Assembly (NCBI RefSeq): GCF_003854275.1
Contig: NZ_QTQP01000024.1
Coordinates: forward strand, 56,990 to 120,989
Source: Burkholderia sp. Bp8963
GTDB taxonomy: Bacteria; Pseudomonadota; Gammaproteobacteria; Burkholderiales; Burkholderiaceae
Direction of reading: 5' to 3'
Length of the DNA stretch: 64,000 bases
Numbering within the stretch: the stretch's first letter is position 1; every line of letters starts with the position of its first letter. Under the pieces are notes generated by a model, which made no database searches, was not told the origin of the DNA, and worked only from the letters and a program-made list of their open reading frames with translations. Shown one piece after another: positions 29,063 through 36,857 of this stretch. The position numbers and the translations under genes are program-made.

Positions 29063-32000
29063 ATGAATGAAGCATGGATTGATCAGGTTGTATTGAATCG
29101 CGGGCACGGGGTCCTGAGCGGCGGGCTCAGCATCGAGCGCAAGACGTCGGTGCGCTTGTCCGCCACGATCGGCTGGGAGCCACCGGAAAAAGCGAACCTG
29201 CTCTTCGTGATCACCGGCGAGCAACTGACCGAGGTCAAGGCAGCAGAGATCGGCTTCATCAAGACGACGACAGGCTATTACAAGTACCTGTTGCCATTCA
29301 TCAACGGCGACCGGATCGAATTCGAGTTCGACGCGGTGCCGGAGATCACCAGCTTCCAGATTCGGCCGTGGAACATGACCACGCCGGTCGTGCTTCAGGA
29401 CGTGGTTCTGATGAGCGACGCCGCCGTGCCCGAGTTTCCTGGAGCAGCCAGGAAGGTCATGAAAAAATGGCACGCATTGACTGCCGATGGAACACGCCCG
29501 CTGTCGGCGAATTTACTGGTACGGAAATCGGGATGCGGTTTCAACTGCGTCGCGCATTGCAATCGCTGGTTCGAGTCGATGGACGATTTCAGCCTGCGCT
29601 CGCAGACCGAGGCGTTTGGCCGCGACGACATCTATGTCGAAACCCGCTCCGGAGAACTGATTCCTGCATCGTTGCAGCGCGCAAAGCCGGCATTTCTCGA
29701 CGTTCCAGCGTCCCTCGATCAGTATCTGAAGTCGATCGGCGACAAATCCAGGAACATGATTCGCAAGGCGCAGCGGCTCGCCTATGAGTTCCGGGACGTC
29801 GACCCGGACGCATTCGGGCAGGATATCTATGAGATCAGGACGTCCGATCCGATGCGGCAAGGGCGGCCGATACCCGAGTATTTCCATTCGAATCCGCCGA
29901 AGTACGTGATTTCGCGCAGCCCGGTGGATTGCGGCATACATACCGAAAAGTTCGTCGGCATATTCCAGGGGGACCGTCTGGTGTCGTACGTCACCCTCTT
30001 CCTGTTTGGGGAAATCGCGCAAATCAATCACATCCTGTGTCACAAGGAGCACATCGCGAACGGCGTGATGAATCTCAACGTGATGCACGTGGTCGATGAA
30101 CTGATCAAGCATCATCGCCACGTGAAGGCGGTGAATTACATGTACATCGCCGATCCCAACAGCGGAATTGATACGTTCAGGCGCAGCGTCGGCTTTTCCC
30201 CGCGGAATTTTCTTGCCTACGATGGCGTGATACCCGCACTGATTGATGGTGCACAGCAAGACGAGTCCGCGGATGCCCCTGTTGCGTCGACGGCGCAAGA
30301 GAAGGGCCGGAAGAAGGAAAAGCTGCGGCTCTCGGAGTGGTCGTTCGTGCGCGAACAGATCGGCATCGACGGAGCCCTCGAGCACATGACGAGCAAGATC
30401 GGGCGTCCGGTCCCGGTGATAGAGGCACCGGTTCCCGAGCGATTCGTGGACTTCGTGTCGCGCGGACTGACGAATTCAATGGCTGAGCAGCCGGTTGGTG
30501 CCGTTATTGGCGTTCCGTTTCCGAGCCGGGTCAGCGAGGAAACCGGTCATGGCATTGCTGAATATTTGAGCAAACGTTTCAAGGGGTGCCCGGTCGAAAA
30601 CAGCGGCTTCCAGGATGGCTTCAAGGGCGGGGCGTTTCGTGCGCTGGCGTTCTTTGATGTGGCCGAGTGGAGCGCAGAGTTTTGCGACGGGTTCCTCGTG
30701 CTCGAGAAAGTGAGTGAGACTGCCGGTGCGTCGCTCGCGGACGCCGAGGCAGCAGAGGTACAGGTGCTGAGTGCCGACGATTTCTTGCGCTCGGTGAGTC
30801 CTCGTCCGTCTAGCCTCGACCGCGTTCGTCTGGTGACCGACTATCACGCGCTGCCGCCGGACTGGTTGCAGGACGGTGTCGCGCAGATGTCGTTCATGGC
30901 GGGAGCGACGCGTATCGGCGTCACCCTCGGGGCGCGCTTTCCGTGGAACCACACGTTCACGTTGAACGCCGATCGCATGTGGTATTTCTCGCTCGCCTAT
31001 GTCGGTCGTCTGCTCGCGACCTGGACGAGTCGGAACGACGAATCCGCGCGCAGGATGGCGATCGATCTGATCAGCGACTTCATGGAGTTCAATGCGTCGC
31101 CGGAGAACCGGCAGATGGTGGGCTCCATCCCGTCCGCAGATCATTCGGCAAGCGAGCGGCTGAAGGTGCTGCTGACGTGTCATCAATTGCTAGAAGAAAG
31201 CGAGGCTCCGGAACTTGCGAAGCTTCGAGCGCCACTGCTGCGCGAAATCCACTTGTGGGCGGAATGGCTCGCGGACGACCGCAATCTTGGCGTCGGCAAT
31301 CACAAGCTGATGGGTGCAACGTCGCTTATCTACTTGAGCGCGCTTTTGTCGGATAATGCGGGCCGCGGTTACATCAGGATTGCCGCGGACCGTGTTCTTG
31401 CGCTGGCCGACGATTCGTTCGACCGGGATGGACTGTGCAATGAAAACACGATCGGATATCACAATTTCAATCTGTCGCTCTACCGGAAACTTCGAACCGT
31501 GCTTTCCTCGCTCGACATGGCCGACGAATTGCGAGGGAAAATCGACACTCTGATCGACCGGGCGGGCGGGGCGCTCGAACTGTGCGTGCTTCCGGGCGGG
31601 ACGATTCCGCCGATCGGCGATTCGCCTCGATACGAACTCGGGTTGCCGTCCAGGAACGGCGCGTTCTGCTTTTTCGAATCGGGCTTCGCGGTGGTGAAGC
31701 GGGACGATTTTTATTTTTCGCTGGTATGCGGAGGACGGACGGAATGGCATAAGCAGATGGACGATTCGTCGATCTATCTGCAATACAAGGGGGTAGACGT
31801 CGTCATTGATGCGGGGAGTTACTCGTACGATCAGAGCAACCCGTATACTCGATGCATTACGTCGACCACCGGACATAGCGGCATTGTCCCTGCGTCGCTC
31901 GATGGCCTGCCGCGGCATGAGGTCCAGTCGAAGTTCGGCCCCGTGTCAGGACGGATCGAGAGATTCGAGGAATCGGACGATGGCGTCAGGATCGCGTGTT

Positions 32001-32440
32001 CGTACGCCGTGAAGGGATGTGACGCAACGTACAAACGCTACATCTATGTGGGGCATGCCGACGAGGTGGTGGTGGTCGATACGTTCGACGCCCCCGAGTC
32101 GGCCGATACGGTGCAGCGTTTCATTCTCGGCCCGGGGCTGGAAGTGGCCGCCGGGGACGGGGTAATCCGGCTGACGGCGCCGTCATTTGCCGGTGCGATC
32201 GTCCATCAGGCGGTTGCCGATATTTACCAAGGCCAGTCCGAGGACAAGATACGCGGCTGGAGCGCATTCGAATTCGGAAAGGTGGTGCCGACGACGGGTA
32301 TCGATCTGCGCACCGGCAATACGGAACGGGAATTTTCGACGATTATCAGGCTCGCCGACGATGGATCGGGTAAGTGTTCCACAGCGGCAATGAATTTCGC
32401 AAGACGCGCGGACCCGTTCTTTGCAGCGGCAACCGTGTGA
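29063..32440 (+). CDS. Mosaic protein: beta-sandwich, GNAT/FemAB-like domain and heparinase II/III-like domain
   Basis: A 1,125-residue multi-domain protein. Residues 1–135 are a beta-rich module. A Cys/His motif, CGFNCVAHC, lies near residue 156. Residues about 215–385 (SIGDKSRNMIRKAQ onward, ending RRSVGFSP) look like a GNAT or FemAB acyltransferase fold. Residues about 430–560 match the tail of the neighbour (PVGAVIGVPFPSR, FRALAFF, VLEKV). Residues about 590–1125 resemble heparinase II/III lyases: GNHKLMGATSL, NENTIGYHNFNLSLY and WHKQMDDSSIYLQYKG with DAGSYSYD. No signal peptide is present, unusual for a lyase. ATG 29063 is preferred over GTG 29024, but neither has a strong ribosome site. 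The substrate is unknown. Confidence 0.7.
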   Translation: MNEAWIDQVVLNRGHGVLSGGLSIERKTSVRLSATIGWEPPEKANLLFVITGEQLTEVKAAEIGFIKTTTGYYKYLLPFINGDRIEFEFDAVPEITSFQIRPWNMTTPVVLQDVVLMSDAAVPEFPGAARKVMKKWHALTADGTRPLSANLLVRKSGCGFNCVAHCNRWFESMDDFSLRSQTEAFGRDDIYVETRSGELIPASLQRAKPAFLDVPASLDQYLKSIGDKSRNMIRKAQRLAYEFRDVDPDAFGQDIYEIRTSDPMRQGRPIPEYFHSNPPKYVISRSPVDCGIHTEKFVGIFQGDRLVSYVTLFLFGEIAQINHILCHKEHIANGVMNLNVMHVVDELIKHHRHVKAVNYMYIADPNSGIDTFRRSVGFSPRNFLAYDGVIPALIDGAQQDESADAPVASTAQEKGRKKEKLRLSEWSFVREQIGIDGALEHMTSKIGRPVPVIEAPVPERFVDFVSRGLTNSMAEQPVGAVIGVPFPSRVSEETGHGIAEYLSKRFKGCPVENSGFQDGFKGGAFRALAFFDVAEWSAEFCDGFLVLEKVSETAGASLADAEAAEVQVLSADDFLRSVSPRPSSLDRVRLVTDYHALPPDWLQDGVAQMSFMAGATRIGVTLGARFPWNHTFTLNADRMWYFSLAYVGRLLATWTSRNDESARRMAIDLISDFMEFNASPENRQMVGSIPSADHSASERLKVLLTCHQLLEESEAPELAKLRAPLLREIHLWAEWLADDRNLGVGNHKLMGATSLIYLSALLSDNAGRGYIRIAADRVLALADDSFDRDGLCNENTIGYHNFNLSLYRKLRTVLSSLDMADELRGKIDTLIDRAGGALELCVLPGGTIPPIGDSPRYELGLPSRNGAFCFFESGFAVVKRDDFYFSLVCGGRTEWHKQMDDSSIYLQYKGVDVVIDAGSYSYDQSNPYTRCITSTTGHSGIVPASLDGLPRHEVQSKFGPVSGRIERFEESDDGVRIACSYAVKGCDATYKRYIYVGHADEVVVVDTFDAPESADTVQRFILGPGLEVAAGDGVIRLTAPSFAGAIVHQAVADIYQGQSEDKIRGWSAFEFGKVVPTTGIDLRTGNTEREFSTIIRLADDGSGKCSTAAMNFARRADPFFAAATV

Positions 32441-32478
32441 TTGCATGACCAAAACAAAAGCCACACGAGGAAAAATGG

Positions 32479-34998
32479 ATGGCGTGCAGTAATCCGAAGC
32501 TTCTGATCCATGGGAGTTGCGTCAGTCGAGACGCCTTTACCGATCGATATCCGCAATCATCGCGATACGAGCTGGTCGGCTATCTGGCGCGCAGCTCATT
32601 GGCGACTGCGTTTTCTCACGGCGAGGTCGAGGGCATCGACTTTGACGCGATCGCGTCACCGTTTCAACGCAGGATGGTGCAATCGGACGTTTCGCATGGG
32701 CTGAGCGCAATGCTCGCCAGCGGAGGCTTTGATCTGCTGCTGGTGGATCTGATCGACGAACGGTTCAACCTGTTCGTGGACGAGTTCGGTGCGCGGTGTA
32801 CGGTCTCGGGTGAATTGCAGTCCTCGGGTTTCGAGCCGGGGGCACGCCGTGGACAGGTGATCAAGCCGTTTACCGACGCATTCTTCGACCTGTGGGAAGA
32901 GGGCTGGCGTGCGATCGTGGCGGCGCTGGATGCGCACGGCCGTCTCAGGGCGCTGGTTGTCAACGAAGTGTACTGGAGCAAGGCTTGCTCTGACGGCACG
33001 GACTTCATGCCGTCATATTCGGGCGACGACATCGACCAGGCAAACGCATTTCTGTGCAGGCAGTATGCGCGGATGCGCAAGGATCTCGACGAGGACCAAT
33101 TCCTGCATTTTGACGCTTCGCTGCTGGTCGGCGCTGTCGATCATCAATGGGGGAAGAGTCCGTTTCATTTCGTGAATGCGTATTACACCAATTTGCTCGA
33201 CAGCCTCGAACGGTACACGACGCAACCCCGGTCGAACAGCGCGGGGACGTCTGGCAAGCAGGGGGGCAGCGTGGGTTTCGTAAAATATTTTCAGGACAAG
33301 CTGCGGCTGGCCGGAATCAAGTTTCGCCATGAGGAAGTGGAGCGCGTGACTGCATGGCACAGCGACAGGGTGACGCTGCAGAAGGCGGGGCCTGGCGTGG
33401 AGGTCAGCGTGCGCGCGACGGGCGATACGCGTATCAGGATGAGCGCGATCGTCAACGGAGATCTGTCGGGGAACAGAAACCTGCTGCTGGTAGTCAGCGG
33501 CGACGGTCTGACCGACGCAGAAATGCATGCGATGGGCTACGCGAAGTCATGGGTTGGCTACTTCCGTTATCTCAGGAAAGATATTCGGGACGGTCAGCTT
33601 CGCGCCGAGATCGCGATCAATGCCAAGGTCACGTCGTTCAGGATCATGACGTGGAATTTCGATGGCCCCGTTCTGCTTTTCGACCTGAACTTCGAATCCA
33701 GCGACGCGACGCTCAGCGGCTCGATGCTGACGGAGAAGCGCCGGGACGACGGGCATTCCGTCAATATCGTCCGTGAACCGGCAATTCGGGCCAACATGCT
33801 GCTCAAGAAGCACCGCTGCGGGCCCGAGTGTATCGTTCACTGCGACAAATGGTTCTCGTCGATGGATGCGTTCGCGTCTCGGCACAATGTCGAGAAATAC
33901 GGTCGGGATCCCGTTTTCATCGAGGCTGGCAGCGGTGAATTGATGCCGGCAAGCCTGCAAAAGTCGAATCCGGCGTTCCTGACGATTCCCGAATCGGTGG
34001 ACGCGTATCTCCGGTCAATTGGCGACAAGTCCCGGAACATGATTCAGAAGGCGACCAAGCTCGGATACGAATTCCTCGACGCGGGCCCTGCGGGCTTCGA
34101 GCAGGATATCTACGAGATCCGTACGTCTGATCCGATGCGGCAGGGGCGCCCGATTCCCCAATACTATTATTCCAACCCGCCGGTATACGTGATGAGTCCG
34201 AGCGCCGTCGGGTGCGAATACCATACCGAACGATTCTTCGGCATCGTGCATGACGGGCATCTCGTTTCGTACATCACGCTATTCATGTTCGGGGAACTCG
34301 CGCAGATCAATCACATCCTCTGCCACAAGGAACACGTGAAGAACGGGGTGATGAACCTCAACGTGTTCAGTGTCGTGAAGGAACTGATCGAGAAATTCCC
34401 GTGGGTCAAGGCGATCAACTACCTGTACGTCAACGACGACGGTCTCGGCATCAACCTGTTCAAGCGCAGCGTCGGCTTCAAATCGGAACGATTCATCGCG
34501 TACGACAGCACACTGGACGCGCTTCAGCCCGCTCCGGTGGATGACGGTGCCAAACATGACGTCGCCCCGCGCGCCGAACCGAGCGAAAGTCAGAAGCCGC
34601 GCGTGAAACTCACGAAATGGCAATTCGTGCGGGAGTCGGTGCAACGTGCGTCGCTGGCATCGAAGGTCGAATCGCTGCTCGAACGGCCGTGGACCGCCTT
34701 GCCACATCCGTCCGATTCGGAGTTCGCGAAGTTCTGCTCGACCGGCCTCGGCGAGGCGACCGAGTCTCACCCGGTGGGCGCGTGCTTTCTGGTCCCGTTT
34801 CCCAGCCGGGCCGAGGAGCATCGTCATCCGGACGTGGCCCGCTATCTTGCCCGCAGATTCAAGGGCAACCCGATCCCGGACGACGGGTTTTCGGTCGCAT
34901 TCCGCGGCGGGAACCTGCGTGCGCTCGCGTACTTCGGAATCGAAGAGGATTCCGGCAGTTTGTTCGATGGTGTATTGGTGCTGGAGAAAGTGGCGTGA
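32479..34998 (+). CDS. Mosaic protein: SGNH/DUF6270-like N terminus, beta-sandwich and GNAT/FemAB-like domain
   Basis: An 839-residue paralogue of the preceding protein with a different N terminus. Residues 1–250 begin LLIHGSCVSRDAF, a Gly-Ser-Cys opening like DUF6270/SGNH-type proteins, and end with HFVNAYYTNLLDSL. Residues about 285–420 form the shared beta module (MGYAKSWVGYFRYL). CGPECIVHC near residue 451 matches the neighbour's Cys/His motif. Residues about 512–690 are the GNAT/FemAB-like domain, with QDIYEIRTSDPMRQGRPIP nearly identical to the neighbour. The C-terminal block has PVGACFLVPFPSR, LRALAYF and VLVLEKVA. AGGA precedes the ATG by 8 bases. A capsule-modifying acyltransferase is the best guess. 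Confidence 0.65.
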   Translation: MACSNPKLLIHGSCVSRDAFTDRYPQSSRYELVGYLARSSLATAFSHGEVEGIDFDAIASPFQRRMVQSDVSHGLSAMLASGGFDLLLVDLIDERFNLFVDEFGARCTVSGELQSSGFEPGARRGQVIKPFTDAFFDLWEEGWRAIVAALDAHGRLRALVVNEVYWSKACSDGTDFMPSYSGDDIDQANAFLCRQYARMRKDLDEDQFLHFDASLLVGAVDHQWGKSPFHFVNAYYTNLLDSLERYTTQPRSNSAGTSGKQGGSVGFVKYFQDKLRLAGIKFRHEEVERVTAWHSDRVTLQKAGPGVEVSVRATGDTRIRMSAIVNGDLSGNRNLLLVVSGDGLTDAEMHAMGYAKSWVGYFRYLRKDIRDGQLRAEIAINAKVTSFRIMTWNFDGPVLLFDLNFESSDATLSGSMLTEKRRDDGHSVNIVREPAIRANMLLKKHRCGPECIVHCDKWFSSMDAFASRHNVEKYGRDPVFIEAGSGELMPASLQKSNPAFLTIPESVDAYLRSIGDKSRNMIQKATKLGYEFLDAGPAGFEQDIYEIRTSDPMRQGRPIPQYYYSNPPVYVMSPSAVGCEYHTERFFGIVHDGHLVSYITLFMFGELAQINHILCHKEHVKNGVMNLNVFSVVKELIEKFPWVKAINYLYVNDDGLGINLFKRSVGFKSERFIAYDSTLDALQPAPVDDGAKHDVAPRAEPSESQKPRVKLTKWQFVRESVQRASLASKVESLLERPWTALPHPSDSEFAKFCSTGLGEATESHPVGACFLVPFPSRAEEHRHPDVARYLARRFKGNPIPDDGFSVAFRGGNLRALAYFGIEEDSGSLFDGVLVLEKVA

Positions 34999-35064
34999 CC
35001 CGGCGCCACGGCCCGTGTGACGAGGCCTCGATTTCCTGTATCCGTTCGTTAGTGGTAGCCAAGA

Positions 35065-36066
35065 TTGAGCATTGAAACGTATCCGACCATCGCGCTGGTA
35101 GCGGACGGATTGACATCGTCGAGTCTCGTATTCGACGGTCGCGTCATCCCGGTGGGGCCTTGCGATTACCGGTGGCGGCTGGCATTCGCGCGTCCCGACT
35201 ATCTGCTCGTCGAGTCGGCGTGGTCCGGCCTGCGCGATCGGTGGAAATACAAGATTGCCGCTTATCCGGGGCATCCGGAGCGAACCAATCGCGCGCTGGT
35301 CAGGCTCGTCCAGGCGGCGAAGGATCGCGGCATTCCCACTGTGTTCTGGAACAAGGAGGACTCGGTTCATTTCGAGCGATTCGTGGAAAGCGCGAAGCTG
35401 TTCGACCACGTCTTCACGGTCGACGCCAACGCGGTGCAACGCTACAAGGCCGTCATGGGCGAAAACGCGTCGGTGCACACGCTGATGTTCGCGATCCAGC
35501 CGCGCACGCACGGCTTTACGGGCTTCAACTTCAAGCACCGGCGGGCGAATTTCGTCGGCAGCTACAGCAGCGAAAATCACGTGCGTCGTCGCGCCTGGCA
35601 GGACACGCTGTTCGGTGCCGCGTGCCGCAGCGGCCTCGGTCTTACCGTGGTCGATCGCAATTCGGGGCGCAAGGCGTCGCATTACCGCTTTCCCGCGCTC
35701 GAGGGGCTCGACGTGCGGCATGCCGTCAAACACGAGCAGACGGCGCAGATGTATCGCGACTATGTGGTGTCCCTGAACGTGAATACGGTCGAGGATTCGC
35801 CGACGATGTTTTCCCGACGGTTCGTCGAAATCCTCGGCTGCGGCGGGATTGCGGTAACGACGCCGGCGATGTCAGTCGACGCCATGTTTGCCGACTTCTG
35901 CCACGTTGTCCGGAACGACGACGAAGCACGCGAGCTGTTTGCGCGTCTGCGAAACGGGCCGTCCGATCGCGACCTCGAGCGCGCGCGCGCCGGCGCGGAG
36001 CATGTGGCGAAACATCACACGTGGCAGCATCGCCTGCAGCAGATCGCGGAGGTACTGGGAAGGTGA
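35065..36066 (+). CDS. CgeB-like glycosyltransferase
   Basis: A 333-residue protein whose closest visible relative is residues about 878–1180 of the giant fusion at 21371–27178. IPTVFWNKEDSVHFERFVES aligns with IPTIFWNKEDPVHFETFLST there, followed by AKLFDHVFT and RYKAVMG. SLNVNTVEDSPTMFSRRFVEILGCGGI is the donor-binding and C-terminal motif typical of CgeB-type GT4-like transferases. Translation seems to start at TTG 35065; no good ATG is in frame and the ribosome site is weak. Its stop overlaps the next gene in GTGA. It probably adds a sugar to the capsule; donor and acceptor are unknown. Confidence 0.72.
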   Translation: MSIETYPTIALVADGLTSSSLVFDGRVIPVGPCDYRWRLAFARPDYLLVESAWSGLRDRWKYKIAAYPGHPERTNRALVRLVQAAKDRGIPTVFWNKEDSVHFERFVESAKLFDHVFTVDANAVQRYKAVMGENASVHTLMFAIQPRTHGFTGFNFKHRRANFVGSYSSENHVRRRAWQDTLFGAACRSGLGLTVVDRNSGRKASHYRFPALEGLDVRHAVKHEQTAQMYRDYVVSLNVNTVEDSPTMFSRRFVEILGCGGIAVTTPAMSVDAMFADFCHVVRNDDEARELFARLRNGPSDRDLERARAGAEHVAKHHTWQHRLQQIAEVLGR

Positions 36067-36857
36067 GCGCGATCATGCGAGACGCGCACGAGGCGCTGTC
36101 GCTGCGCGTATGGCGGCGGCTCGCGCTGCCCACGCACCCGGGCTACCGCGCCCGGGTACTGGTGCTTGGCGACTCGCACGTCCGCGTCTTCGAGCACGTC
36201 TGGTTTGCCATCTCGCTTCCGCGCGTGCGCTTCGACATCGAATACGTGCCGGGTGCAACGGCGATCGGCATCGAAAACCGGAATTCGATCACGTCGGCCT
36301 TGCTCCGTTTCACGGATCGCCTGGCGTTGTCGCGTCACGACTGGGTATTGCTCAACCTCGGAGAGGTCGATACCGCGTACTCGCTGTGGAAGCTGGTCGA
36401 GTTCCGATCATGCCCGATTCCGGAATTGCTCGACGAGGCCATCCGCAACTATTGCGACTTCATCACCGAAGTCGCCGCGTCGCATCGCGTGGCAGTGCTG
36501 AGCGCACCGTTGCCAACCCTCGCCGATCAGGCCGCGCCATGCGACGAAACGGCCGCCGTGCGCCAGCAGGTCTCAGCTTCCCAGCGGGAACGAACCGAAC
36601 TCGCGCTCGAATTCAACGCCCGCGTCAGGGCGTTCTGCGAAGCGCACGACGTGCCGTACCTCGACTCGAGCCCATACGCGCTCGGCCCGGACGGCCTCGT
36701 GAAGCAGTCCTGGCGCCATCGTCGCCGCTTCGACCATCATTACGCGCGCGCGCCGTACGCGCGGTGTCTCGCAAAGCAGCTGAAAGCGTTGTTCCGAAAG
36801 CCGGCCGCGCGCCGCGCCGGACCGACGGCCACTGAGCGTGACGAGGTGCACCCGTGA
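36063..36857 (+). CDS. SGNH/GDSL-like hydrolase or acyltransferase
   Basis: A 264-residue protein with an SGNH-type layout. RVLVLGDSHVRVFEHVWF near residue 36 holds the block I Ser (G-D-S-H). Gly in LLNLGEVDTAY fits block II. The late RFDHHYARAPYARCLAKQL supplies an Asp and His pair like block V. No signal peptide is visible. It begins at GTG 36063, overlapping the upstream stop as GTGA, and ends in another GTGA with kpsC, so it is translationally coupled on both sides. In capsule loci such proteins often add or remove O-acetyl groups; the specific role here is inferred. Confidence 0.68.
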   Translation: MSAIMRDAHEALSLRVWRRLALPTHPGYRARVLVLGDSHVRVFEHVWFAISLPRVRFDIEYVPGATAIGIENRNSITSALLRFTDRLALSRHDWVLLNLGEVDTAYSLWKLVEFRSCPIPELLDEAIRNYCDFITEVAASHRVAVLSAPLPTLADQAAPCDETAAVRQQVSASQRERTELALEFNARVRAFCEAHDVPYLDSSPYALGPDGLVKQSWRHRRRFDHHYARAPYARCLAKQLKALFRKPAARRAGPTATERDEVHP

